This document shows positions 9,525 through 17,730 of a stretch of DNA of 64,000 nt, piece by piece. The notes under the pieces were generated by a model. The model was not told where the DNA came from, did no database searches, and was given only the letters and a program-made list of their open reading frames with translations. The stretch is from Streptomyces sp. NRRL WC-3618 (lineage in GTDB: Bacteria > Actinomycetota > Actinomycetes > Streptomycetales > Streptomycetaceae). The first letter of the stretch is position 1, and every line of letters starts with the position of its first letter. The translations under genes were made by a program, and so were the position numbers. Location: positions 20,577-84,576 of the forward strand of contig NZ_LGDW01000119.1 of assembly GCF_001280005.1 (NCBI RefSeq), read 5' to 3'.

Positions 9525-10051
9525 CGCACGACCCGTTGCGGCTCCCGGCGAGACGCCGGCAGGTGCCCCACGGGAACAGGGTCGCCTCCGTGGCCGACCG
9601 GTTTCGGGTGGGCGAGACCCAGGTCGTCCAGCAGCCGCAGATAGCCGTCCTGCCGCACCGGCTCGAAGGGCAGGGCGAACGACTTCATGAAGTTGCCGAA
9701 CAGGCCCCGGTCGCCGAACAGATGGAACGGGATGGCCAACAGCGCCCACTCCGGCCCGGCCAGCCAGCACCACAGGCCGATCACGATGCCCTGGGTGATC
9801 AGGCTGTGCATCACGTTGTAGAGGACGTAGTACGCCTTGTGGATGGGGCGGCCCTGGGCCCGCTTGAACGCGACGGCGCCCGGGATGTAGCCGATGAGGT
9901 CGATGTAGAGGAACAGCCCGACGAAGGGCAGCCATCGGATGTCTCCGAGGTGAGCGATGATCAGGCCCGTGGACACCGCGAAGCCGGCCAGGTATTCGGC
10001 GCGGTGCAGGGAGTAGGTCCGGGGGGTCTCGAACGGATTTGCCTGGTCCAT
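9521..10051 (-). CDS. vlmO-like: Small integral membrane protein, VlmO-type hydrazine synthase
   Basis: Protein of 176 residues with about four hydrophobic helices (roughly 21-36, 39-62, 78-97 and 100-112) and histidines at 16, 34, 71, 82 and 110 that could bind metal. In valanimycin biosynthesis a small membrane metalloprotein (VlmO) rearranges the seryl hydroxylamine ester to a hydrazine and works with the diiron VlmB. The size, membrane nature and position next to the VlmB-type and flavin reductase genes fit this role. The assignment leans on context and general resemblance, since no alignment could be run. The stop overlaps the flavin reductase start. Confidence 0.65.
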   Translation of the reverse strand: MDQANPFETPRTYSLHRAEYLAGFAVSTGLIIAHLGDIRWLPFVGLFLYIDLIGYIPGAVAFKRAQGRPIHKAYYVLYNVMHSLITQGIVIGLWCWLAGPEWALLAIPFHLFGDRGLFGNFMKSFALPFEPVRQDGYLRLLDDLGLAHPKPVGHGGDPVPVGHLPASRREPQRVVR

Positions 10052-10067
10052 GACGTTTTGCCTCCTG

Positions 10068-10541
10068 TCATGCGGTGGCGGGCACGCCGGGCTGCTCGCC
10101 GACGACCTCGCTGTCGGGGAACATCCCGGTGACGGCCCAGGCGACGGTCTCCCTGATGACCCGCTCGGCGATCGGGTCGAGGATGCCTTCGAGGCTCGGG
10201 ATGCCGAAGTCGAACTCGGCGACGAAGCGCACGGTCACGTCAGCGCCGTCCTGCGCGATCCGCCAGGCGCCCTGGAAGGAGTCGAAGTCGCCGTCCATCT
10301 GCTCGAAGCGGATCTCCAGGGTCTCGGTGCAGAAGACGTCCCGCTCCGTCCAGCGCAACAGGCCGCTGCGGAAGTGCAGTTCCCAGCTGGAGGAGCAGTC
10401 GGGGTCGGGGTGGGTGGCGTGCACGGTGGTGGCCTCCACGTGCGGGGCCAGTTCGGGGAAGCGCTCCCAGCGCCGTACGGCGTGGAAGACGCTCTCGGCG
10501 CTCTCCGCGCGCACCAGCGCCTCAAGGGTTACCTCTCGCAC
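10068..10541 (-). CDS. SRPBCC (START-like) cyclase-family protein
   Basis: Protein of 157 residues beginning MREVTLEALVRAESAESVFHAV and having the layout of the SRPBCC hydrophobic-pocket fold (polyketide cyclase/coenzyme Q-binding type): an early VFHAVRRWERFPELAPHV segment, a central beta-rich part with W-R-I-A, and a long C-terminal helix. The start is GTG 10541, just six bases before the aminotransferase stop at 10547. It may hold a hydrophobic pathway intermediate such as the unstable seryl hydroxylamine or hydrazine (inference from its place beside the membrane protein). Confidence 0.75.
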   Translation of the reverse strand: MREVTLEALVRAESAESVFHAVRRWERFPELAPHVEATTVHATHPDPDCSSSWELHFRSGLLRWTERDVFCTETLEIRFEQMDGDFDSFQGAWRIAQDGADVTVRFVAEFDFGIPSLEGILDPIAERVIRETVAWAVTGMFPDSEVVGEQPGVPATA

Positions 10542-10546
10542 GGTCC

Positions 10547-11860
10547 CTACCGCCTTTCGGGCATCGTGGCGGAGCCGCTGACCAGGTCGCGGGTCGCCTT
10601 GTCGAAGGAGTCGAGCAGATGGTTCACGTCGGTGTCGGTCAGGATCGCGGGCGGGGTGAAGCGGACCACCGCGCTGCCGTTCATCGAGTGGTTGGCCACC
10701 ACCCCGTGGTTGAACAGCTCGATCAGCAGCTCGCCGGCCAGCCCCGCCTCGACCAGCTCCACTCCGATCAGCAGCCCGCGCCCCCGCACCTCCACCAGCA
10801 GTCCGGGCAGGTTGCGGTGGGCGATCTCGGTGATCCGGGGCAGCAGCCGGGCGCCCAGTTCCATCGACCGGGTGACCAGACGTTCCTCCTGCACCGCGCG
10901 GATCGCCCCTTGGACGGCGGCCATCAGCAGCGGCTGCCCGGAGAAGGTGCCGGTGTGAATGTAGGGGTCCTTGTCGAACGGGCGGAACGCCTTGCGGGTG
11001 GCGACCACCGCGGACACCGGAGCAACTCCGCCGCCGAGTGCCTTCCCGGCCAGCAGCACGTCCGGGACGATGCCGTCGATGTCGGCGCCCCACCACTCGC
11101 CGAGCCGCCCGAACCCGGTCTGCACCTCGTCCAGGATCAGGAAGCCGTCGTACTCCCGGACGAGCGCCTCCACTTCCTTCAGGAAGCCCTTCGGCGGGAT
11201 GATCACGCCGCCCTCGCCCTGCACCGGCTCCAGGATCACGCAGACCTCGCCCGGATGCGCGGCCAACTGCTCGCGCAGGGCGTCCGCATCGCCGTACGGG
11301 ATGTGCGTGAAGTCGGGCAGGAGCGGTCGGAAGGGGTCCTGGTAGACCTTCTTGGCGGTGGCCGAGAGGGCGCCCATGGTCTTGCCGTGGTAGCCGCCGA
11401 ACATCGAGACCGTGCGCCGTCGGCCACTCGCCCGGGCCAGCTTGAGCCCGGCCTCGACCGCCTCGGTGCCGGACAGCGCGAAGTGGACGCGGTCCAGGCC
11501 CGCGGGCATCACCGAGACCAGGGCCTCGGCCGCCTGCGCCACCGTGGGTTCCAGCAGGATGCGGGTGGCCACCGGGTGCCGGTGCAGCTGGCGCTCGACC
11601 GCCTCCACGACGAGCGGATGCCGGGCGCCCATGATGAAGACGCCGTAGCCGCCCGCGTTGAGGAAGCGCTCGCCGTCGCTGGTGGTGAGCCAGGCGCCGG
11701 ACGACTCGACCTCCATATGACTGCCGAAGAGTTCGGCGACGGTGGCCCGCCCCTTGCTCAGATGCGCCCGGTACAGGCCGAGGACCTTCTCCTCGGAGAT
11801 CTCGGAGATCTCGGAGATCTCGGAGACCTCGGCGGCGGAGGGCTGTGCGGTGGTGGTCAT
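10547..11860 (-). CDS. Class III PLP aminotransferase
   Basis: PLP enzyme of 437 residues of the ornithine/putrescine aminotransferase class. Lys273 in LLAGKALGGG is the Schiff-base lysine, Asp244 in LILDEVQTGFGR binds the pyridine nitrogen, and SGTEAVE is near the phosphate site. It most likely aminates a fatty aldehyde to give the alkyl amine for N-hydroxylation, taking the place of the amino-acid decarboxylase used in valanimycin. The N-terminal 23 residues contain an SEISEISEISE run encoded by a 9-bp tandem repeat. It is flanked by the hydroxylase and aldehyde-dehydrogenase-family genes in one operon. Confidence 0.9.
   Translation of the reverse strand: MTTTAQPSAAEVSEISEISEISEEKVLGLYRAHLSKGRATVAELFGSHMEVESSGAWLTTSDGERFLNAGGYGVFIMGARHPLVVEAVERQLHRHPVATRILLEPTVAQAAEALVSVMPAGLDRVHFALSGTEAVEAGLKLARASGRRRTVSMFGGYHGKTMGALSATAKKVYQDPFRPLLPDFTHIPYGDADALREQLAAHPGEVCVILEPVQGEGGVIIPPKGFLKEVEALVREYDGFLILDEVQTGFGRLGEWWGADIDGIVPDVLLAGKALGGGVAPVSAVVATRKAFRPFDKDPYIHTGTFSGQPLLMAAVQGAIRAVQEERLVTRSMELGARLLPRITEIAHRNLPGLLVEVRGRGLLIGVELVEAGLAGELLIELFNHGVVANHSMNGSAVVRFTPPAILTDTDVNHLLDSFDKATRDLVSGSATMPERR
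11792..11827. repeat. Four 9-bp tandem repeats in the aminotransferase N-terminus
   Basis: CTCGGAGAT is repeated three times, with a fourth copy ending in C. Each unit encodes three residues, so gain or loss of units would leave the frame intact. The repeat lies before the folded domain. Confidence 0.9.
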
Positions 11861-11909
11861 GAGGTCACTCCTGTGGCTTTTGTGACGCCGGGCCGGGGGA
11901 CGTGTTCGG

Positions 11910-13049
11910 TCATGACAGCTCCAGGGACCCGCCTGTGAACCACTTCAGCAGCGGCTCGGCGGCCGAAGCCCGGCCCGGGGGATGGAAGGCGAGGGGCCGT
12001 ACGGAGTCGGCGAGCCGGGTGTGCTCGCCGCCCCGGATGAAGTCGATGCCGCCCAGCAGCTCCAGTGCCTGGTCGGCGGCCCGGACGAGGGCCTCCTGGG
12101 CGGCGTACCTGGCGACCAGCACCGCCGCCACCGCCGGCTCACCGGCCAGCCCGTCCTGTACGGCCCGCGCGGCGCCCTCCAGCAGGGCGAACGCCGACTC
12201 CACGCCGACCGCGAGCGCGGCACGCTCACCGGCGCTGCCGCGCTCCCGCTCCAGCACGGTGGCGACGAGGGCCGTCGCGGCGCCCGCGTAACCCGCGGAG
12301 ATCAGCAGCTCGAACCAGATGAACCCGGTCGTCTGCAGGTCGTCCAGCAGATGCGGAGCCTCCGGCACGGTGCGTACCACCAGCTCCTCCGGGACGAACA
12401 CATCGGTCAGCCGGACCTCGTCGCTCTCCGCTCCCGCGAGCACCTCGTTGCCCCAGAACGGGTGCACCGAGATGCCGGGGGAGTCGGCCGGCAGCAGGGC
12501 CAGCGCGAGCTCCGGGGCGCCGTCGGCGCCGGGGACCGCGATGCTCGCGGTGAGCAGGTCCATGGAACGCGCCAGGCTGCACGGCTTCTTGACGCCGTTC
12601 AGCACAAAGCCGCCCTCGGCCGCGGTGGCCGTCACGGACGGGATCAGGATGTTCTGCTGGGTACGGCCTTCCGCCCAGCCGGAGGCGAGCAGCAGCCGCT
12701 CCGGGGCTATGCCGTGCAACACCTTCGCCTGAGCGGGCGTCAGTCGCCCGGAGCCGGCGGCCATTTCGAACAGCATGGCGACGGTGAAGTGGTGCATCGC
12801 GGCCGCCGCGGCGAGCGAGGGCGACACCGAGCCCACCGCACGCTGCACCCGGATCGCGTCCAAGGCGCCGGCGCCCCGCCCGCCGTGGTTCTCGGGGACC
12901 AGCAGACCCGCGCCGCCGTGCTCGCGCAGCAGCGCGGTCACGGGGGAGCCGGGTGCCTCGCGCTCGGCGAAGGGGAGGGCCTCCAGTGCCGTGAGGAGGC
13001 CGGGATGGTGGCGTTCGCACACCTCTCGGGCGTGACTGAGGGATCGCAT
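11910..13049 (-). CDS. vlmH-like: Acyl-CoA dehydrogenase-like amine N-hydroxylase, VlmH type
   Basis: Flavoprotein of 379 residues with the acyl-CoA dehydrogenase fold: N-terminal helices with LLREHGGAGLLVPENHGG, a central beta domain (FVLNGVKKPCSLARSMDLL) and C-terminal helices ending DQALELLGGIDFIRG. VlmH of valanimycin, isobutylamine N-hydroxylase, is a two-component flavin monooxygenase of this superfamily and uses VlmR as reductase; a VlmR-type gene is in the same operon. A true acyl-CoA dehydrogenase is the alternative, but the azoxy context favours amine hydroxylation. The ATG at 13049 is preceded by a GGGAG-type ribosome site. Confidence 0.8.
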   Translation of the reverse strand: MRSLSHAREVCERHHPGLLTALEALPFAEREAPGSPVTALLREHGGAGLLVPENHGGRGAGALDAIRVQRAVGSVSPSLAAAAAMHHFTVAMLFEMAAGSGRLTPAQAKVLHGIAPERLLLASGWAEGRTQQNILIPSVTATAAEGGFVLNGVKKPCSLARSMDLLTASIAVPGADGAPELALALLPADSPGISVHPFWGNEVLAGAESDEVRLTDVFVPEELVVRTVPEAPHLLDDLQTTGFIWFELLISAGYAGAATALVATVLERERGSAGERAALAVGVESAFALLEGAARAVQDGLAGEPAVAAVLVARYAAQEALVRAADQALELLGGIDFIRGGEHTRLADSVRPLAFHPPGRASAAEPLLKWFTGGSLELS

Positions 13050-13088
13050 GGGGGGATCTCCCTACGGGGTCGGGTGGCGTCGGGCGGG

Positions 13089-14714
13089 TCAGGAACCGAA
13101 GACCGCCTCGTGCGGGCTGACGTCCCGCGCGATGCTCACGCCCTGGAGATGCGAGGTCTTGAGCATCGGGTAGTTGGCCTCGCCGAACGCGCCGCCGGTG
13201 AGCCCGGTTCCGCCGTGGCTGGGCAGGTACGGCAGGAAGCCGATGTGCGAGTCGTTGATCTTCAGCAGGCCGCCGTTGCCGATCCGGCGCACCACTGTGT
13301 CGATGACCTCGGGCGAGTCCGCCCACAGTGAGTTGCGCAGGCCGTACTCGTTGGAGTTGACGAAGTCGATCATCCGTTCCAGGAGCTCGTCGTCGGTGCC
13401 CGCCTCGGGCACGACCACGGGCAGCAGCGGGAAGAACGTCTCGTCGCGGACGACGTCGTACTTTCGGGCCTCGGTCAGCCCCTCCACCCGCAGCACCGTC
13501 GGCTGGAGGAAGACGCCCGTGTCGGAGGGGGTGCCGTCCACCTCGGCCCGGCTGCCGCCGGTGACCAGCTCGGCGCCCCGGTCCAGGGCCTGCTGGAGCA
13601 GCGTGAAGAACCGCTCGCTGCGCCGCACCGGCGACAGCAGCACCTCCGGGTCCTCCGGATAGCCGGGCCGGATCGCCGCCGCTCGCTTGCTGACCTCCTC
13701 GATCAGCCGGTCGGCGATCGCCGGGTGCGCGAGTACGTAGTTGGGCACCATGCATATCTGCCCGGAGCCGTAGAACGCCTCCGCGATCGCCTCACCGGCC
13801 CGGACCGGGTCGGCGTCCCGCCACACCACGATGCCGTCGTTGCCCGCCAGTTCCAGGATCGGCTTCTTGCCGCGCGCCACGCACTGTTCCTGGAAACGCA
13901 GGCCCTCCTGGCTGCCGCCGATGTAGAAGATGTCGTCGATCAGCGGATCCTCCAGCCAGCGGTCCAGCGTCTGCCGGGGATTCGCGCAGATCGCGTTGAG
14001 CACCCCGGGCGGCGCGCCCACCTTCTCCAGCAGTGGCGCCACCACGTCTCGGATGAGCCACATCGTGCTGAGAGCGATACTGCGCGGCGCCCGCACCACC
14101 ACGGCGTTGCCCGCCATCACCGCCAGCACCGCCAGGGCGGCGCTGGGGGCGGGTGCGTTCTGCGGCGGGTTGAAGGCGACCACGCCGTCCGGCTGCCGCC
14201 GCACGATGAGCCGCCGCGGACCGTGCTGGAACTCCGTGTGCATCTGCTGCCGGTACCAGCCGAGGCTCTCCTCGCTGTACACCTGGAGCAGACAGCTCAG
14301 CTCCCACCGGGCGAGCTTGACCGGGTGGCCCTCCACCATCAGCATCTCGGTGAACTCGTCCTGCCGGCGCAGGAGTTCCTCCCGGAACAGGGTGCCCAGC
14401 CGCATCCGCTCGTCCAGCGGCACAGCCGCCCACGCGGGAGCCGCGGCCGCCGCGGCGGTGGTCGCCCGGTCGATGTCCGAGTCGCTCGCGACAGCGCACC
14501 GGCCCGCCACATACGGATGACCCGCGGCCTCGGACTCCGGATGCCGCTCCAGCTCACGCTTCAGGCTGACGCTCGTGAAAACGTCCTCCAAAAGAGAACG
14601 TGAGCTGACCGTGTACACCCACTGATCGCTCTCGACATCCTCGCCGCCAATGTAGAGCTGGTAGCTGCGGATTTCTGATGTATGCATCGACCGCCCCATA
14701 GATTGCGTCTCCAT
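13089..14714 (-). CDS. Aldehyde dehydrogenase-family protein, possible acyl reductase
   Basis: ALDH-superfamily protein of 541 residues. The catalytic Cys321 lies in GSGQICMVPN and Glu288 in ILELAGND. A long N-terminal extension (about 65 residues) precedes the usual core. Working in reverse on an acyl thioester or acid, it could provide the fatty aldehyde needed by the neighbouring aminotransferase; simple aldehyde oxidation is the alternative. It is the first gene of the leftward operon that runs to serS and is preceded by the four-heptamer SARP site at 14769-14808. ATG 14714 has AAGGAA upstream; an ATG at 14687 is also possible. Confidence 0.82.
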   Translation of the reverse strand: METQSMGRSMHTSEIRSYQLYIGGEDVESDQWVYTVSSRSLLEDVFTSVSLKRELERHPESEAAGHPYVAGRCAVASDSDIDRATTAAAAAAPAWAAVPLDERMRLGTLFREELLRRQDEFTEMLMVEGHPVKLARWELSCLLQVYSEESLGWYRQQMHTEFQHGPRRLIVRRQPDGVVAFNPPQNAPAPSAALAVLAVMAGNAVVVRAPRSIALSTMWLIRDVVAPLLEKVGAPPGVLNAICANPRQTLDRWLEDPLIDDIFYIGGSQEGLRFQEQCVARGKKPILELAGNDGIVVWRDADPVRAGEAIAEAFYGSGQICMVPNYVLAHPAIADRLIEEVSKRAAAIRPGYPEDPEVLLSPVRRSERFFTLLQQALDRGAELVTGGSRAEVDGTPSDTGVFLQPTVLRVEGLTEARKYDVVRDETFFPLLPVVVPEAGTDDELLERMIDFVNSNEYGLRNSLWADSPEVIDTVVRRIGNGGLLKINDSHIGFLPYLPSHGGTGLTGGAFGEANYPMLKTSHLQGVSIARDVSPHEAVFGS

Positions 14715-14768
14715 ATGGCCATTCGATTCCTTGTGCAGCCTGTTCGGAAAACAGTCTTACAGTGTTCT

Positions 14769-14808
14769 CTGATACGGAACTGACGTGGGGCTGACCCTGT
14801 TCTGACAT
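14769..14808 (-). promoter_or_regulatory. SARP operator A: four TCAG heptamers, leftward operon
   Basis: Read toward the leftward operon: ATGTCAG, GGGTCAG, ACGTCAG, GTATCAG, starting every 11 bp with 4-bp spacers. Nine bases beyond the last heptamer is TAAGAC, a fair -10, matching the SARP habit of binding direct repeats just upstream of -10. The divergent VlmA-type gene starts 62 bp to the right and could share the site. Confidence 0.88.
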
Positions 14809-14869
14809 GTGCCTACTGCCCGACCCGGTCCCCTTTCGGCGGCGAATTGGTCTCTGCTCTACTTCACTC

Positions 14870-15850
14870 ATGACCGAGACACTTCTGCACGCCATAAGGA
14901 ACTGGACCGAGGCAGAAAACCCCAGTGCTTTTCTCGCGATGAACGACGACAAGGAGGTCTTCACCCTGCCCGGCGCAGAAGGAGTCGTGCTGCACCGGCA
15001 GGCCGGCCGGTATCTGGTGCAGTTCGGGGGCCCGTTCGCGCCGCCCGACTCCTACGACTCGCTGCTGGACGCCTTCCTCGCCCACGCCCGCCGACAGGGG
15101 CTTCGTGTGGTGGGTGTGCAGTTGCAGCGCTCCGACGCCGAGGCCTATGTCCGGCACGGCTTCACCGTCAACCAGATCGGCGCTTCCTGGGCCGTGCGGC
15201 TGCCTGAATTCAGCCTGCGCGGTACGAAGTTCATGCAGCTGCGAAACAAGATCTCCCGGGCCCTGCGCAACGGGCTGAAGGTCCAGGAGGTCGAGGCCGG
15301 GCGCTGGCAGCACGCCATCGAGCACATCGACTCGGCCTGGCTGAAATCGAAGGGAGAGAGCGCCCGTCCGCTGGAGTTCCTCGTCGGCCAGATCGGCGGC
15401 CCCGCGCAGGAACACCGCCGTCTCTTCCTCGGCACGATCGACGACGAACCGGTCGCCTACATCTCCTACTGCCCGGTCTACGGCAGCCGCGCGGGCTGGA
15501 TGCACGACCTCAGCCGCCGGCTGCCGGGCGGCTCTCCCGGCCTGATGGAAGCCGTCAACGCGGCGGCGATCGAGATCTTCCGGGGTGAGGGAACGCCGTG
15601 GCTGCACTTCGGCTTCACTCCCTTCACCGGGCTCGACCCCGCCAGCGAGCTCCCGGGCCACAGCCCGGCCTTCAGCTGGCTGATGCAGTTCCTGTGGGCC
15701 GAGGGCGGCGCGTTGTACCCGGCGCAGACCCAGCTCGCCTACAAGGAGAAATGGGGGCCCGAGCTGGTGATCCCCGAGTACGTGGCCTTCGAGGGGCAGG
15801 CCTCGCTGCCGTCCTTCGCGCACATCTTCCGCGCCTGCAACTCCTTCTGA
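14870..15850 (+). CDS. vlmA-like: Seryl transferase, VlmA type (DUF2156)
   Basis: Protein of 326 residues beginning MTETLLHAIRNWTEAENPSAFLAM, with the doubled acetyltransferase-like fold of the DUF2156/aminoacyl-tRNA-dependent transferase group (FMQLRNKISRALRNGLKVQEV, then SAWLKSKGE, later GWMHDLSRRLPGG and LMEAVNAAAIEIFR). VlmA of valanimycin moves serine from seryl-tRNA onto an alkyl hydroxylamine, and MprF-like lysyl transferases share the domain. It is thus the expected consumer of seryl-RNA in this cluster. The ATG has no recognisable Shine-Dalgarno sequence, suggesting a leaderless or unusual start. It diverges from the leftward operon across operator A. Confidence 0.85.
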   Translation: MTETLLHAIRNWTEAENPSAFLAMNDDKEVFTLPGAEGVVLHRQAGRYLVQFGGPFAPPDSYDSLLDAFLAHARRQGLRVVGVQLQRSDAEAYVRHGFTVNQIGASWAVRLPEFSLRGTKFMQLRNKISRALRNGLKVQEVEAGRWQHAIEHIDSAWLKSKGESARPLEFLVGQIGGPAQEHRRLFLGTIDDEPVAYISYCPVYGSRAGWMHDLSRRLPGGSPGLMEAVNAAAIEIFRGEGTPWLHFGFTPFTGLDPASELPGHSPAFSWLMQFLWAEGGALYPAQTQLAYKEKWGPELVIPEYVAFEGQASLPSFAHIFRACNSF

Positions 15851-15901
15851 ACCGCGCCGCCCAGCCCGACCGTCCGAACCGCCTGATCCCAGGGAGATGC
15901 C

Positions 15902-16111
15902 ATGTCCATCGAGACGACGACCACGGAGACGACGACCACGGAGACGACGACCACCGCGGCGACGAAGAGGAGTACCGACGAACTGCGCCACTCCGTGGTG
16001 GAGTTCCTGATGGCCGTCATCGGCGCCCCGGACGACGAGGAGATCGCCCGCACCGCGGACGACGCGGTCCGCGTGCTGGACGCCCGGCTCAGCGAAGAGC
16101 GGCAGGGCTGA
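15902..16111 (+). CDS. Small Thr-rich-leader helical protein
   Basis: Predicted 69-residue protein with GGGAG before the ATG. Its first 20 residues are a TTTTE repeat (three 15-bp units of GAGACGACGACCACG type), followed by a short predicted helical domain (RHSVVEFLMAVIGAPDDEEIARTADDAVRVLDARL). I do not recognise the family. It lies 51 bases after the VlmA-type gene and before a strong terminator, so it is probably co-transcribed. A helper of the transferase is possible but unproven. Confidence 0.65.
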   Translation: MSIETTTTETTTTETTTTAATKRSTDELRHSVVEFLMAVIGAPDDEEIARTADDAVRVLDARLSEERQG

Positions 16112-16147
16112 CCGGCGGCCCGGCCGGCTGACCGGCCGACGCGCACA

Positions 16148-16192
16148 GCCGTGGTGGCGGGACCCGGATCGACCGGGTCCCGCCACCACGGC
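16148..16192. terminator. Bidirectional transcription terminator
   Basis: A perfect 20-bp inverted repeat (GCCGTGGTGGCGGGACCCGG and its complement) with a 5-base loop lies between the convergent small protein gene and MFS gene. Confidence 0.92.
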
Positions 16193-16212
16193 TTTCGACA
16201 TGCGCAGGGGCG

Positions 16213-17616
16213 TCAGCGGACCGGGATCCGGTCCACCGGGCGGCCTGTCGTACGGTCGCCGAGGACGGCGACGTCGAGCGACAGCAGCACCATCGCGCCC
16301 GCGATCACCGTGAACAGCAGCCCCGCCCCGCCCGAGTCCAGCAGCGGCAGCAGCAGGAACGGCAGTGCCGCCGCGGTCAGTTTGGACAGGGAGTAGGCGA
16401 GGCCGGAGGCGCCGGCCCGGATCGCCGTGGGGTACTGCTCGGACAGCAGGACGTGCGAGGCGGCAGAGAACACGTTGCTGACCAGCGTGTAGCCGAATCC
16501 GAAGGTCACGACCCAGCCGGGCGAGGCGGCGAACGCGAAGCCCAGGCCCGTCGCCGCCATCGTGCACGCGGAGGCCGAGACCAGCGTCTTCCGCTCGATC
16601 CGGTCCAACAAAGGCGCCGCGAGCAGGGAGCCCACCGGGTAGCCGAAGAACGCCACGGCGGTGTAGCCGAGCCCCTGGACCACGTCGAACCCCTTCGCGG
16701 CCAGCACCTGCGGGGCCAGTGTGCCGAACCCGTAGTACCCGACCGTGGACAGCAGGCAGAAGATCCACGTCATCACCGTCCGGCGGCGGTACGACGCCGA
16801 GAACACCGCCCGCAGCATGCCGCCCTCGGGTGACCGAGTCTCCGGGCCGACGACGGCCGGCGCCGGATCCGTCGTGACGTACGACGGCCCGGCCGACGCT
16901 TCCAGCCGCGCGGTGATCACCTCAGCCTCCTCGGCCCGGCCGACCGCGGCGAGCCAGCGCGGCGACTCGAACAGGCCCCGGCGCAAGCCCCACACCACCG
17001 CCGAGCCCAGTGCGCCGAGCAAGAACAGCCAGCGCCAGCCCGCCACGCCGAACGGGCTGAGAGGCACCAGCCACACGGCGAGCAGACCGACGGCCGGCAC
17101 CCCGCAGAAGCCGATGGTGTACGTCAATGCGATGAGGCGCCCGCGATGCCGGGAGGGCAGCACGTCGGCGAGGTAGCTGTCGGTCAGCGACTGCTCCGCG
17201 CCGATGCCGATCCCCGCCACGAAGCGAGTCGCCACCAGCCAGCCGACTGACGGGGAGAACGCGCCGGCCAGCGAAGCCCCCGAGTACAGCGCCAGGTTGA
17301 GCAGGAAGGCCCGCCGTCGGCCGAACCGGTCGGCGAACCGGCCCAGCACCACCGCCCCCAGGAACTGGCCGAGGAATGCGGACGCGAGGACCAGTTTCAG
17401 GGTGGTGCCGTTGAGGGCGAAGTCCGCCTGGAGCACCTTGGACAGGACGCCGGACAGGTTGTTCTCGTACATGTCGAACATCAGGCCGACGCCGATGACG
17501 CCGGTGAGTCGGTGGTGCACCGGGGTGACCGGCAGCCGGTCCAGCCGGTCGCCGATGGACATGCGACGGCCCGCGGGCACGGGGGCCTGGACCGCCTTGG
17601 TTGTTTCTTCGGACAT
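16213..17616 (-). CDS. MFS transporter of the metabolite/sugar porter type
   Basis: Protein of 467 residues with about 12 membrane helices. The loop 2-3 motif GRFADRFGRRRAF and the sequence RFVAGIGIGAEQSL (helix 4-5) are characteristic of the MFS sugar/organic acid:proton porter families. A cytoplasmic loop of about 65 residues separates the halves (SPRWLAAVGRAEEAEVITARL). It is likely the exporter or a precursor importer for the cluster. It lies between the terminator and the desaturase gene with which it shares direction, and may be read from the desaturase promoter. Confidence 0.88.
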   Translation of the reverse strand: MSEETTKAVQAPVPAGRRMSIGDRLDRLPVTPVHHRLTGVIGVGLMFDMYENNLSGVLSKVLQADFALNGTTLKLVLASAFLGQFLGAVVLGRFADRFGRRRAFLLNLALYSGASLAGAFSPSVGWLVATRFVAGIGIGAEQSLTDSYLADVLPSRHRGRLIALTYTIGFCGVPAVGLLAVWLVPLSPFGVAGWRWLFLLGALGSAVVWGLRRGLFESPRWLAAVGRAEEAEVITARLEASAGPSYVTTDPAPAVVGPETRSPEGGMLRAVFSASYRRRTVMTWIFCLLSTVGYYGFGTLAPQVLAAKGFDVVQGLGYTAVAFFGYPVGSLLAAPLLDRIERKTLVSASACTMAATGLGFAFAASPGWVVTFGFGYTLVSNVFSAASHVLLSEQYPTAIRAGASGLAYSLSKLTAAALPFLLLPLLDSGGAGLLFTVIAGAMVLLSLDVAVLGDRTTGRPVDRIPVR

Positions 17617-17730
17617 GGCGGAGGGGGACTCCTCTCTGGGATTGAGGGCCTTCAGGTGTCTTGGGGTGGTGCCGGACGCGCCGCGGCCCGGCTCCGGCGG
17701 GAGGTGCCGGGGCCGGGCCGAGGGGTCGAG

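Noticed and set aside
14554..14964. 136-codon leftward frame across operator A
   Set aside because: It overlaps the ALDH-family start, the operator and the transferase start, and its product has no recognisable features.
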